Shown here one piece after another: positions 1-9,147 of a stretch of 64,000 nucleotides of DNA. Position 1 is the stretch's first letter. Each line of letters opens with the position of its first letter. The position numbers and the translations under genes were made by a program. The DNA is from Bacillota bacterium (GTDB lineage Bacteria > Bacillota > Clostridia > Lachnospirales > Lachnospiraceae), in assembly GCA_023437365.1 (NCBI GenBank), contig JAEZGK010000075.1, positions 47,390 through 111,389 on the forward strand, read 5' to 3'. The notes below the pieces were generated by a model. It saw only the letters and a list, made by a program, of their open reading frames with translations, ran no database searches and was not told where the DNA came from.

Positions 1-1197
1 ATCAAAAGAAGCGGGTACCTGTTGTGTGCAAGCCTATTCCTTCTTGCAAGCACTGTATATGGAACCAAGAACCAGGGAGAACTATTGAATGCTTCTGCAG
101 CAACGGTTTCTGCAATTACCTTTGGTACAATAGATTACGAGAATCTGACTTTGCAGGTATATAACAATAATAACGATATCGTATTTTATTCCACTGATAA
201 TACGAATTGGGAAGAGCTGGATGCAGCATACAACAACAGCACTGACTCCTATTCCATGGATATTTCCTGGATCGCGGCGGCCAGTGATATAACACTGTAT
301 TTTAAAGGCGATACCGTCAAGACAGTAAAGCAGATTACCCTGCCTGCACAGAATACTGATTTTACAGCGGAGTATAATAAGGTGGAAAATGATTTTACTT
401 TCAGTTCGATGAATGATGCCGATTATTTTGAATGGAGAAAGGCGGCGGATTATTTTTGGAACAAAGTAAGCTTTACAGAAAGCTCGGCTTCCTATCAGAC
501 CTTTATGGACACGATAGAGGGCTTCCGTCTGAAGGGAGCCAAGATCCTGATTCGTATTCCACAGACTGCGGGGACTAGTGCAAGCAATGTTGGAGCCCGT
601 CCAAGCACTGAGATCAGTATCACGATTCCTGCCCAATCATCTGCACCTGTTGTGAAGGTGAATTCCTCCAGGCTGACACTGAACACATCCACTTCCATGG
701 AGTATTATGATTCGGGTAGCGGCATGTGGATGGAATGTGAGAGTACCATGACCTTATTCAATATTGCACCTTCGGTTCTTTATGAGAACGGAGCATCCCC
801 CGTGACTCTGTCCATTCGTAAGGCAGCTACAACATCAAGTCCATATTCAAAGACACTGAGGCTGAAGATACCGGCTCAGGCGGCAGCTCCTACGATAGGT
901 GGCAGCTCCTATGATGTTACCTACTATTACTTAAATGGGAAGCTGGTACTTCAGTTTAATCATGCTTCCAGCTCCAATCTGTATGAATATGCGGTAGTCA
1001 AATCTGGCTATACCTTTGATGTAGCAACGGCAAGCTGGAGGACGGTAAACTCTTCCCAACTGATGACCTTAACTAGTTCCGCCGCACCCAACGGCTGTAC
1101 CATCTATGTCAGAAAGAAGGGAACGGACGAAAATACCAATTATAATATAGCCCTTGTCCTAGCCTCCGCCGTCAGCAGCTTTACGGTAAGGTATTAG
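1..1197 (+). CDS. Secreted repeat protein, 5' end cut by window edge
   Basis: The frame is open from base 1 and ends with TAG at 1195-1197. The first possible in-window start is a TTG at 22, but no ribosome binding site is visible there, and the residues just before it (KRSGYLL) look like the basic start of a signal peptide. The true start therefore probably lies a few codons before the window. A hydrophobic stretch (about residues 1-14 from TTG) is followed by an extracellular-looking Ser/Thr/Tyr-rich chain. Three I-x-(L/I)-PAQ-like linkers (LPAQ, IPAQ, IPAQ) about 100 residues apart suggest three or four repeats of a beta-sandwich module. I do not recognise the family. It probably sits on the cell surface, beside an SLH protein gene. 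A terminator follows directly. Confidence 0.7.
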   Translation: MKRSGYLLCASLFLLASTVYGTKNQGELLNASAATVSAITFGTIDYENLTLQVYNNNNDIVFYSTDNTNWEELDAAYNNSTDSYSMDISWIAAASDITLYFKGDTVKTVKQITLPAQNTDFTAEYNKVENDFTFSSMNDADYFEWRKAADYFWNKVSFTESSASYQTFMDTIEGFRLKGAKILIRIPQTAGTSASNVGARPSTEISITIPAQSSAPVVKVNSSRLTLNTSTSMEYYDSGSGMWMECESTMTLFNIAPSVLYENGASPVTLSIRKAATTSSPYSKTLRLKIPAQAAAPTIGGSSYDVTYYYLNGKLVLQFNHASSSNLYEYAVVKSGYTFDVATASWRTVNSSQLMTLTSSAAPNGCTIYVRKKGTDENTNYNIALVLASAVSSFTVRY

Positions 1198-1223
1198 TCC
1201 TTATCGACAGTTATGACAGCAGT

Positions 1224-1266
1224 AAAACCCGGAATTTCCAACATATGCATGGAAATTCTGGGTTTT
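1224..1266 (+). terminator. Rho-independent terminator after the secreted repeat protein
   Basis: A 16-bp stem with one G-T pair (arms 1224-1239 and 1251-1266) encloses an 11-base loop and ends in a run of T at 1263-1268. It closes the first transcription unit. The rest of the gap up to 1449 is AT-rich leader sequence in which I see no gene. Confidence 0.85.
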
Positions 1267-1449
1267 TTATGAAAAAGCACCTTTGGTACTTTCCTGATAA
1301 ACCAGGATGCTCCGAAGAATTTCGTATACCTTTACTTTGATTTTTAGAGTTCTCAAAAATTCATCACATTTCATACACAGAATGTTCATGGTTTTCGCTT
1401 ACTATTAATGGTAGTTTTAATAATATTTTCATGCAAAAGGAGAATTAAA

Positions 1450-3321
1450 ATGCGTAAAGTGATAGCTCTTCTATTAGCAACATTACTTCTGGTGCCGACG
1501 ACCTTCACGGCATCAGGGACAAATCAAGCTTTAGCGGCTTCCGGAAATGCTAAAAAAGTGATCAATGCATTGGATATCATGGAAACAGATAAAGGAGAAA
1601 TAAAGACAACCGCAACTAAGATAACCAGAGCTCAGTTTGCACAGCTGCTAGTTAATATTTCGGATCAGAAGGATCTGATTGCCGTGACGAACGTTTCTCT
1701 GTTTAAAGACGTGAAAAAGAGTTATTGGGCTGCCCCTTACATAAGAACGGCAGTGAATAAGGGCTGGATGTCAGGATATCTAAACGGAACCTTCAAGCCC
1801 GAACAGGGAGTAACCCTGATAGAAGCAGTCAATGGTGTGCTAAATCTTCTGGGTTATACAGACAGCTATTTCTCGGGAAATTTAACCCAAAGTAAGATGG
1901 CATTTTATAAATCAAAAAAGATCAATAGGAATATCACAGTTACTAAGACGAGCTCCTATATTAATTATGATGATTGTGTCAATCTGCTCTATAATACTCT
2001 CAACACCACAGGCAAGGATGGAAAAGTATATGCGGAAGCCTTAGGCTATTCACTTGATTCAAGCGGAGAGGTGGATTATGTATCCGTCATCAATACGGGT
2101 ACTGAGGGACCGATTGTTGCGGATGACACCTGGACCTCCAGCTTACCTTTTACGATAGATAGTGCCACAGTATATCGTGACGATGCAAAAAGCTCCTATA
2201 CCGATATCGAAAAGTATGATGTGATCTATTATTCTGAAAGCTTTAAAACGATCTGGGCCTACGACAGTAAGGTGACCGGTGTGATTTCAGCGATTAATCC
2301 GGATTTGATTAATCCTACTTCTGTAACCGTAGCCGGAGTAGAGTATAAATTCGAAACCAGTGAGGCTTCTGTTGAATTCGCTTCTCTGGGACAATTTGAG
2401 AAGGGGGATGTCGTAACCCTGCTTCTCGGTAAAAACGGAGGAATTGCCGGCGCTTTGAGCTCGGATGAGTATAATACAACCGTAACAGGCTTGGTACTTG
2501 ACGTGGGAACTCACCTTGTCTTAAATGAAGATGGTAATTATGTAAGTTCAAGCTATGTATCCTATGTTGATGCCACAGGTAATAAGTATACCCAGGATTT
2601 TAACTCAAATACATTATTCTTTGAGAAAGAGGATATGATCCGGATAAAGTATGAGGATGGGAAAGCAACAGTATCGGAGTTCGCTATGTATGATCCCGGG
2701 TTAAATAACAGCACGGTAGACTCTATAGGTCAGAGCCTGGGCGCTATGAAATTTGCATCAAATATCCATATTCTTGATTACTCGAAGGGCTCCTACAAGA
2801 CAATTTATCCTGCAAGACTGGCTAATACTATAATCATGGATAACGATATCCTATATTATGAAACTAATGTAGATAACGAAATTACAGAGCTTATCTTAAA
2901 GAATGTCACCGGTGATATGGACAGCTACGGCATTTTTACCGGTTATAACAACTCGGGAAGCTCCGGTACCTATAACTACATCCTGAACGGCACCGCGGGA
3001 AAGCTCTCCAAATCCTCTTATTCAGATTTTACTGCTACCGCAGGACCGATTGGTTTCACTTATGAGGGAAGCAACATCGTATCTTCTTATTCTTTGACGA
3101 AGCTTACGGTGGGCGCACTCGGAACCGCCACAATTACTTCAGGCTCAGTTAAGTATCCTTTGGCAGAGAATGTAAGCGTTTATGTTTTGTCGGATGAGTC
3201 CTATTCCCTGACATCATTGAATAAGATAAATCTTACAAAGTATACGGTGACAGCCTATATAGATAAGGCGATCACTTTAGGCGGACGGGTACGAATCATA
3301 ATTGCTGAGCCGACAAACTAG
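1450..3321 (+). CDS. SLH-domain secreted protein
   Basis: A 623-residue exported protein. I chose ATG 1450 because AAAGGAG lies about 8 bases upstream; the upstream in-frame start at 1408 lacks such a site. Residues 1-30 are a typical signal peptide (MRK, then a Leu/Ala-rich core, cleavage near ALA). Residues about 35-200 carry S-layer-homology features: TRAQFAQLLV, FKDV..SYWAAPYI and GYLNGTFKPEQGVTL, with two SLH units clear and a third degenerate. SLH domains bind pyruvylated secondary cell-wall polymer, so the protein should be anchored non-covalently to the wall. The remaining 400 residues are beta-rich with no family I recognise. It precedes the MacA/MacB-like operon by 19 bases and may be co-transcribed with it, which would suggest an envelope or export role (inference). 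Confidence 0.85.
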   Translation: MRKVIALLLATLLLVPTTFTASGTNQALAASGNAKKVINALDIMETDKGEIKTTATKITRAQFAQLLVNISDQKDLIAVTNVSLFKDVKKSYWAAPYIRTAVNKGWMSGYLNGTFKPEQGVTLIEAVNGVLNLLGYTDSYFSGNLTQSKMAFYKSKKINRNITVTKTSSYINYDDCVNLLYNTLNTTGKDGKVYAEALGYSLDSSGEVDYVSVINTGTEGPIVADDTWTSSLPFTIDSATVYRDDAKSSYTDIEKYDVIYYSESFKTIWAYDSKVTGVISAINPDLINPTSVTVAGVEYKFETSEASVEFASLGQFEKGDVVTLLLGKNGGIAGALSSDEYNTTVTGLVLDVGTHLVLNEDGNYVSSSYVSYVDATGNKYTQDFNSNTLFFEKEDMIRIKYEDGKATVSEFAMYDPGLNNSTVDSIGQSLGAMKFASNIHILDYSKGSYKTIYPARLANTIIMDNDILYYETNVDNEITELILKNVTGDMDSYGIFTGYNNSGSSGTYNYILNGTAGKLSKSSYSDFTATAGPIGFTYEGSNIVSSYSLTKLTVGALGTATITSGSVKYPLAENVSVYVLSDESYSLTSLNKINLTKYTVTAYIDKAITLGGRVRIIIAEPTN

Positions 3322-3340
3322 AAGAGTGAGGTGGAATTCC

Positions 3341-5134
3341 ATGGCGCGTATATTAAAACAATTTAATTGGAAAAAGACAATAAAAATACTTATCATTATA
3401 GCTGTAGTTATTGTCGCAGTAGGCTTAGCTCTGAATTACTTTGTAAGCAGCAAATTCAAGAAGACAGCCGCAGAAGAGACCGTTACGACAGCAAAAGTGG
3501 AGACCAGGGATATACGGAATGTATTATCCTCCTCAGGTACCATATCTCCATTGAATACCTATGAGCTTACCACCCTGGTTGAGGGAGAAGTGGTTGCAGC
3601 GGATTTTGAAGAGGGAGATGTTGTGGAAGAAGGGCAGGTACTGTATCAGATCGATACAGATAATCTGGATAATCAAATGGACAATGCCAAGACAACGCTG
3701 GACCGTGCTGAGAAAAACCTTTCTAAAGCAGAAGACAGCTATGCAGATGCCCAGGAGAAGCTGTCTGAAGCACAGGCGGATTATAATGAAGCAAACAAGA
3801 AGTATGGTAGTGCGAACATCAGGGCAACAGAAAGTGGTATGATTAAGACTCTCTATATCGAAGAGGGTCAGATGATACAGAAGGGTGCTCAGATCGCTGA
3901 AATCTACGATAACAGTACAATGCTTTTGACCGTCCCTTTCTCTGCATCTGAGGTGAATCAGTCCTATGTTGGAAAAACAGCCAAGGTAACCATTGATTCT
4001 ACCAACGAGACCGTTACAGGCAAGGTGACTAATGTCAGTAATATTGATGAGGTACTCTCCGGTAATCGTCTGGTGAATCAGGTGACAATCCAGGTGAAGA
4101 ATCCAGGCGGTATTACAACCTCTACAGCAGCAACGGCCTCAATCGGAAGCATCTACAGCAGTGCAGAGGGGACCTTCAGTGTACAGACTCAGAAGGTGAT
4201 TACCTCAGATGTGACCGGAGAAATAGACAATGTAAAGGTAGCTATAGGTAGCAAGGTGAAGGAGGGAGATGTCCTCTTTACTCTGACAGCCGGTTCTGTA
4301 GATGATTTGATGGAGAGCTATAAGAGTAAGCTTGACAATGCACAGGATGCAGTTGATACAGCGAGCGACAATATAGAAAATGCAAAGGAAGCCATTGAGG
4401 ATGCAAAAAGCAATCTACAGGATGTCATTGATACCAGAACAGATTACAGTATTACTGCACCAATTAACGGTAAAATTGTCAAAAAGGATGCGCTGGTTGG
4501 AGATACGATTAAGAACACCTCGCAGCTTTGTACCATCTATGACTTATCCGCGGTTACCTTTGAGATGGCTGTGGATGAGCTGGATGTAATGAATGTAAAG
4601 GTCGGACAGGAGGTTAATGTCACTGCCGATGCCTTTGAAGATGAGACAATTACAGGTGTGGTCACAAATGTTAGCCTGCTTAGCACCTCCAACCAGGGTG
4701 TAACTCAGTATCCTGTCACAGTAAGAATTGATCATGTTGGAAATCTGCTTCCGGGTATGAATGTAACCGGTGAGATTATCGTGGAAGCGGCTAAGGGAGT
4801 TATGGCAATTCCTGCAGATGCCCTGATGCGTGGGGATAAGGTTTATGTGAAGGATGACTCAGTGAAGGAAGCGAGTGGAGATGTACCGGCCGGCTTTAAA
4901 GCTGTAGCTGTTGAAACCGGTCTGACAGACGGAGATTATATTGAGATTAAGAGTGGTCTTACCGGAGACGAAGAGGTTTATGTTCGACGTATCTCAGAAG
5001 CTATGAGAATGATGCCCGGAATGGGCTTTGACATGCAAGGGCGGGGTGGTATGCCTGAAGGAGGCAGAACATCATCCGGCAGACAAGGAATGTCAGGCAA
5101 GAGCAGTCAGGGTATGCCGGGTGGCATGAGATAA
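3341..5134 (+). CDS. MacA/HlyD-type membrane fusion protein of an ABC exporter
   Basis: A 597-residue adaptor protein. ATG 3341 follows GAGGTGG; the in-frame start at 3302 would overlap the previous gene without a ribosome binding site. One N-terminal transmembrane helix (about residues 10-30) anchors it. The body contains two lipoyl/alpha-hairpin units: a first coiled hairpin near residues 110-160 and a second near 325-365, each followed by lipoyl half-motifs (TESGMIKTLYIEEGQ and APINGKIVKKDALVGD). Beta-barrel and membrane-proximal domains follow. The last 45 residues form a Met/Gly/Arg-rich low-complexity tail. Together with the ATPase and MacB-like permease that follow, it forms an export or macrolide-type efflux operon. 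The substrate cannot be read from the sequence. Confidence 0.9.
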   Translation: MARILKQFNWKKTIKILIIIAVVIVAVGLALNYFVSSKFKKTAAEETVTTAKVETRDIRNVLSSSGTISPLNTYELTTLVEGEVVAADFEEGDVVEEGQVLYQIDTDNLDNQMDNAKTTLDRAEKNLSKAEDSYADAQEKLSEAQADYNEANKKYGSANIRATESGMIKTLYIEEGQMIQKGAQIAEIYDNSTMLLTVPFSASEVNQSYVGKTAKVTIDSTNETVTGKVTNVSNIDEVLSGNRLVNQVTIQVKNPGGITTSTAATASIGSIYSSAEGTFSVQTQKVITSDVTGEIDNVKVAIGSKVKEGDVLFTLTAGSVDDLMESYKSKLDNAQDAVDTASDNIENAKEAIEDAKSNLQDVIDTRTDYSITAPINGKIVKKDALVGDTIKNTSQLCTIYDLSAVTFEMAVDELDVMNVKVGQEVNVTADAFEDETITGVVTNVSLLSTSNQGVTQYPVTVRIDHVGNLLPGMNVTGEIIVEAAKGVMAIPADALMRGDKVYVKDDSVKEASGDVPAGFKAVAVETGLTDGDYIEIKSGLTGDEEVYVRRISEAMRMMPGMGFDMQGRGGMPEGGRTSSGRQGMSGKSSQGMPGGMR

Positions 5135-5146
5135 TGGAGGTGCACG

Positions 5147-5875
5147 ATGATAAATGAACAGAAGGAAATGATAGAAACGCCTTTGATTCAACTGATTGAT
5201 ATCTATAAGATTTATCAGATGGGTGACATTGAGGTGCGCGCCAATGATGGCATTGACCTTACCATTATGGAAGGCGAATTTGTTGCGATCGTAGGCAAGT
5301 CCGGAAGCGGCAAGTCCACGATAATGAATATTATCGGAGCCCTTGATGTACCGACCTCCGGGCAGTATATCCTCAAAGGCAATGATGTAAGTAAGCTTAA
5401 GGATGATCAGCTGGCAGAAATCAGAAATAAGACCATAGGCTTCATCTTTCAACAGTACAATCTACTGAACAAGCATAATCTTTTAGAAAATGTGGAACTG
5501 CCCCTGCTTTATGCAGGGGTAGGAAAGAAGGAGCGCAGGCAGATTGCAATGGAGGCCTTGAGAAAGGTCGGTATAGAAGATAAATGGAGGAACTTTCCGA
5601 ACCAATTATCCGGTGGACAGCAGCAAAGAGGGGCTGTTGCAAGAGCACTCGCCGGAAGACCTTCCTTAATCCTTGCAGATGAACCTACCGGAGCATTGGA
5701 CTCTAAAACCAGCCGTGAGCTTCTGGATTTTCTGAAGCAGCTGAATGAGGAAGGAAATACAATCGTATTAATAACTCACGATCATGCAATTGCTCAGGAA
5801 GCTAACCGGGTTATAACCCTAAAGGACGGTAAAATCATTTCAGATGAAAAAATAGCTGAGAAAGAGAGCAGGTAA
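5147..5875 (+). CDS. MacB/LolD-type ABC transporter ATP-binding protein
   Basis: A 242-residue cytoplasmic ATPase that powers the neighbouring permease. ATG 5147 is preceded by GGAGGTG at 8-base spacing, and the gene begins 12 bases after the adaptor stop. The motifs are complete and in order: Walker A GKSGSGKST (about residue 49), Q-loop FIFQQYNLL, ABC signature LSGGQQQRGAVARALA, Walker B LILADEPTGALD and H-loop ITHD. The 240-residue length and the LLNKHNLLENVELPL segment are typical of the MacB/LolD/FtsE class. It is probably co-transcribed with the adaptor. The permease starts 134 bases downstream, after a repeat element. Confidence 0.95.
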   Translation: MINEQKEMIETPLIQLIDIYKIYQMGDIEVRANDGIDLTIMEGEFVAIVGKSGSGKSTIMNIIGALDVPTSGQYILKGNDVSKLKDDQLAEIRNKTIGFIFQQYNLLNKHNLLENVELPLLYAGVGKKERRQIAMEALRKVGIEDKWRNFPNQLSGGQQQRGAVARALAGRPSLILADEPTGALDSKTSRELLDFLKQLNEEGNTIVLITHDHAIAQEANRVITLKDGKIISDEKIAEKESR

Positions 5876-5877
5876 AT

Positions 5878-5947
5878 GTGAAGGAACAATTCCTTCACAC
5901 CGAAGGAACTTCGAAGTTTCGCACAGTAGTGCTCACTTCTTGTTCTT
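5878..5947 (+). repeat. Interspersed hairpin repeat, copy A
   Basis: Three bases after the ATPase stop, a perfect hairpin (5878-5898, GTGAAGG..CCTTCAC) is followed by GAAGGAACTTCGAAGTTTCGCA and then GTGCTCACTTCTTGTTCTT. The same order of parts recurs at 26599-26700. It lies inside the exporter operon, so it is transcribed with it. It could modulate mRNA stability or be a non-autonomous mobile repeat. Confidence 0.55.
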
Positions 5948-6009
5948 TGTAGAGCGAATATTGTGCTGCAGCCCGAATTTGTGGGATTGTGGCAGAATGG
6001 AGGATTAAT

Positions 6010-7182
6010 GTGAGATTTGGTCAAGCCTTTAAACTGGCTATTAGAAGTATCCTAAGCAGCAAAATGCGCTCGTTTCTAACCATGCTCGGAATGATTATCG
6101 GTGTTGCAGCCGTGATTACCCTGCTGGGTCTGGTGACCGGCGTTACGAATTACCTGATCGACACCTTTTCTGACATGGGAACCAATCTGGTGACAGTATC
6201 TGTAACTAATACCGATACCAGAAAAGTAAGTGTAGACGAGATGTATCAATTAGCGGAAGAAAACAGCAGTATATTTACCGGGGTAACTCCAAAGGTATCC
6301 GGAAGGTATACGGTTAAGAACGGCAGTAATTCCATGTCAACTTCCGTTGTTGGTGTCGGAGAGGATTATCTTGATATCAATAATCTGGAGCTGTCCCAGG
6401 GACGTTTCATCACCTATGCGGATATTAAGAACAGATATCATGCCTGCGTCATCGGAACCTATGTGGTGAATGAGCTTTTTGATGGTACCGCAAGACTTGG
6501 CGATACGCTAAGAATTGATGGACAGGTATATACGATTACGGGAATACAGAAGGAAAAAGCGGATTCTGAGGAGAACTCCACGGATGACATTATCTATATT
6601 CCGTATTCCAATGCGGCAAGACTGGCAGGTTCAGCCAATATATCCAGTTTCACCTTTGCCACCGCAGATACAGATTATGTATCGGCAGCGGAGACAGTAC
6701 TGGATAATTTCCTTTATCAGAAAATGATGAATGAGGAGCTTTATAAGGTCAACAGCATGACGGAGCTTCTGGATACCATTAATCAGATGACGACATTGCT
6801 GTCCTCGGTGCTTGGTGGTATTGCAGGAATATCACTTCTGGTGGCGGGAATTGGAATTATGAATATCATGCTCGTATCTGTTGTGGAAAGAACCAAGGAA
6901 ATTGGTATTCGTAAATCTCTCGGCGCCAAGAAGCGTGACATTATGGGACAGTTTGTTTTGGAGGCTGTCATGATTAGCTGCTTTGGAGGATTGATTGGGA
7001 TTGTCATAGGAACAGTCGCCAGCAGGACATTGGGTAATGCCTTTGAGATTTCGGCATCACCGACTGCCGGTGCTATATCACTTGCCTTTGGAGTATCAGT
7101 AGCAATCGGGATTGCGTTCGGCTATATGCCTGCAAAGAGGGCAGCCGGATTGAATCCGATTGATGCCTTAAGAAACGAATAA
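6010..7182 (+). CDS. MacB-type ABC transporter permease
   Basis: A 390-residue membrane protein. I chose GTG 6010 because GGAGG lies 6 bases upstream; a GTG at 5989 has no ribosome binding site. The architecture is MacB-like: one N-terminal transmembrane helix (MRSFLTMLGMIIGVAAVITL), a MacB_PCD extracytoplasmic domain of about 200 residues, then three C-terminal helices. An FtsX-type coupling segment (VVERTKEIGIRKSLGAKKRDI) lies between the first and second of these, and the end is the typical NPIDALRNE. It pairs with the upstream ATPase and adaptor to form a tripartite-type exporter working across the single membrane of a Gram-positive cell. The operon ends at the hairpin right behind it. 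Confidence 0.93.
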   Translation: MRFGQAFKLAIRSILSSKMRSFLTMLGMIIGVAAVITLLGLVTGVTNYLIDTFSDMGTNLVTVSVTNTDTRKVSVDEMYQLAEENSSIFTGVTPKVSGRYTVKNGSNSMSTSVVGVGEDYLDINNLELSQGRFITYADIKNRYHACVIGTYVVNELFDGTARLGDTLRIDGQVYTITGIQKEKADSEENSTDDIIYIPYSNAARLAGSANISSFTFATADTDYVSAAETVLDNFLYQKMMNEELYKVNSMTELLDTINQMTTLLSSVLGGIAGISLLVAGIGIMNIMLVSVVERTKEIGIRKSLGAKKRDIMGQFVLEAVMISCFGGLIGIVIGTVASRTLGNAFEISASPTAGAISLAFGVSVAIGIAFGYMPAKRAAGLNPIDALRNE

Positions 7183-7184
7183 AA

Positions 7185-7246
7185 AACACCCGGTCCATTC
7201 ATGACACAGAGAAAATCTTCTCGTGAAATTGAATGACCGGGTGTTT
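7185..7246. terminator. Bidirectional terminator between permease and serS
   Basis: A 17-bp inverted repeat (7185-7201 with 7230-7246) is flanked by A-run on the left and T-run on the right. It can therefore stop transcription from both convergent genes. Confidence 0.85.
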
Positions 7247-7263
7247 ACAGGTTTTAAGAAAGA

Positions 7264-8541
7264 TTATTTGATTACCTTCAAACCGCCCATATAAGGCTGT
7301 AATGCAACAGGGATATTAATGGAACCATCTGCATTCATATTATTCTCCAGGAATGCGATCAGCATACGGGGAGGAGCCACCACAGTGTTATTCAGGGTAT
7401 GAGCAAAATATTTGCCGCTTTCGCCGTTTACTCGGATTTTTAAGCGGCGTGCCTGAGCATCACCGAGATTGGAGCAGCTACCCACCTCAAAGTATTTCTT
7501 CTGTCTCGGAGACCATGCCTCTACGTCTACGGATTTCACCTTAAGGTCAGCCAGATCACCGGAGCAGCATTCCAAGGTCCTTACCGGGATATCCAGGGTA
7601 CGGAATAAATCCACGGTGTTCTGCCAAAGCTTATCGTACCACTGCATACTGTCCTCAGGCTTGCAGACAACGATCATTTCCTGCTTCTCGAACTGATGGA
7701 TCCGGTAAACTCCTCTTTCCTCCAGACCATGCGCTCCCTTTTCTTTTCTGAAGCAGGGAGAATAGCTGGTCAAAGCATGGGGAAGATCCTCTTCCTGAAG
7801 GATGGTATCTATATATTTACCAATCATGGAATGCTCACTGGTTCCAATCAGATAAAGATCCTCACCTTCAATCTTATACATCATTGCATCCATCTCAGCA
7901 AAGCTCATAACGCCTGTTACTACCTCACTGCGGATCATAAAAGGAGGGATACAGTAGGTAAAACCACGATCTATCATGAAATCTCTGGCATAGGAGATGA
8001 CTGCAGAATGCAGTCTTGCGATATTGCCCATGAGATAATAGAAACCGTTACCTGCCACCTTTCTTGCACTGTCCAGATCGATACCGCAGAGATGTTCCAT
8101 AATCTCGGTATGATAAGGGATTTCAAAATCCGGTACCACGGGCTCGCCATAACGCTGTACTTCGACATTCTCGCTGTCATCCTTACCGATGGGAACGCTG
8201 GGATCGATGATATTCGGAATGGTCATCATGATCTTTTTGATTTTTTCTTCAAGCTCGGCTTCCTTCGCTTCCAGTTCGGCAAGAAGCTCTGAATCAGCGG
8301 TCACCTGCTTCTTCATCTCTTCGGCCTCGGCCTTTTTACCCTGTGCCATAAGAGCACCGATCTGTTTGGAGATCTTATTTCTCTCGAATCTGAGATTATC
8401 TGCTTCCTGCTTGGTATTTCTACTTTCGATATCCAATGCGATAACCTCATCCACCAACGGGAGTTTATTATCCTGGAACTTATTACGGATGTTTAGTTTT
8501 ACAACCTCTGGGTTTTCTCTGACAAATTTTAAATCTAACAT
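7264..8541 (-). CDS. serS: Seryl-tRNA synthetase
   Basis: A 425-residue class II synthetase that charges tRNA-Ser in the cytoplasm. I chose the ATG ending at 8541 (MLDLKFVRENPEVVK), which has GGAGG 5 bases upstream; a start 12 bases earlier lacks one. The N-terminal 110 residues form the long antiparallel coiled-coil arm that binds the tRNA extra arm. The catalytic core shows GTSEHSMIG, CFRKEKGAHG (motif 2), a CCSGDL segment and motif 3 as AHTLNNTVVAPPRMLIAFLENN. The length is usual for bacterial SerRS. The gene stands alone behind a T-box leader, so its expression should respond to uncharged tRNA-Ser. Confidence 0.97.
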   Translation of the reverse strand: MLDLKFVRENPEVVKLNIRNKFQDNKLPLVDEVIALDIESRNTKQEADNLRFERNKISKQIGALMAQGKKAEAEEMKKQVTADSELLAELEAKEAELEEKIKKIMMTIPNIIDPSVPIGKDDSENVEVQRYGEPVVPDFEIPYHTEIMEHLCGIDLDSARKVAGNGFYYLMGNIARLHSAVISYARDFMIDRGFTYCIPPFMIRSEVVTGVMSFAEMDAMMYKIEGEDLYLIGTSEHSMIGKYIDTILQEEDLPHALTSYSPCFRKEKGAHGLEERGVYRIHQFEKQEMIVVCKPEDSMQWYDKLWQNTVDLFRTLDIPVRTLECCSGDLADLKVKSVDVEAWSPRQKKYFEVGSCSNLGDAQARRLKIRVNGESGKYFAHTLNNTVVAPPRMLIAFLENNMNADGSINIPVALQPYMGGLKVIK

Positions 8542-8622
8542 AACTACCTCCATTCTGCCGACAATACGGCTTAAATATCATTTAACATGTCATCTCTCAG
8601 TAGTATGGGAGAAAATAGGCAT

Positions 8623-8903
8623 AAAAAAAATCCCAGCTCCCATACAATAAAATGGGACGAAAGGAATCCGCGTTGCCACCCAAATTGCCAGACTTTATTA
8701 TTATCATGATTGATACCATGATAATAGTTTCACCTGACCTCTCTTCTTGAACGGTACGATAAAGGGCACCGGCCTTCGACTTCTCGCCGACAGCTCCAAA
8801 AGTGGAAAGACTGTGCTTTTCACCGATTCACACCAACCACCGGCTCTCTGAGAAAAAACATCAATCGTAGCTTTTATCTTAGCTGAAAATAGGTTCATTC
8901 AGT
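8623..8903 (-). promoter_or_regulatory. T-box leader of serS with terminator
   Basis: On the minus strand the conserved T-box core GGTGGCAACGCGG lies at 8680-8668. It is followed by a terminator hairpin (CCCAT..ATGGG region) with a T-run at 8631-8623. Upstream lie AGAGAGCC and GGTTGGTGTGAATCGG, typical of Stem I distal elements. The family rule is that uncharged tRNA pairs with the specifier codon and the T-box bulge to form the antiterminator. I could not assign the specifier codon reliably by eye. Serine is inferred from the downstream gene. Confidence 0.9.
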
Positions 8904-8910
8904 TTTACTT

Positions 8911-8939
8911 ATTATATAACCGATGATGATGATTTTCAA
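8911..8939 (-). promoter_or_regulatory. Sigma-A promoter of the serS T-box transcript
   Basis: On the minus strand TTGAAA (8939-8934) and TATAAT (8916-8911) are separated by exactly 17 bases. Transcription would start near 8903, giving a leader of about 360 bases. Confidence 0.75.
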
Positions 8940-9005
8940 GTAAAATCTTTTAAAATAGGGTGTTTCATAGTAATTAAATTACTTTTGTTAGTTTATTAAC
9001 AATAG

Positions 9006-9034
9006 TTGCCAAAAGGACGGAGCGGTGCTATAAT
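9006..9034 (+). promoter_or_regulatory. Sigma-A promoter of the ech-hyp operon
   Basis: TTGCCA (9006-9011), a 17-base spacer and a perfect TATAAT (9029-9034) lie about 114 bases before echA. The leader after it has no terminator that I can see. Confidence 0.75.
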
Positions 9035-9147
9035 AACAAAGGTTTTTGTCAACGATGCATAGAGGTATTCGCACAAGAATAGCTTTTACGGCAGGTTGAC
9101 TTTTTTTATTGAATAATAACCAATCATAAGAAACAAGGTGATGTGAC

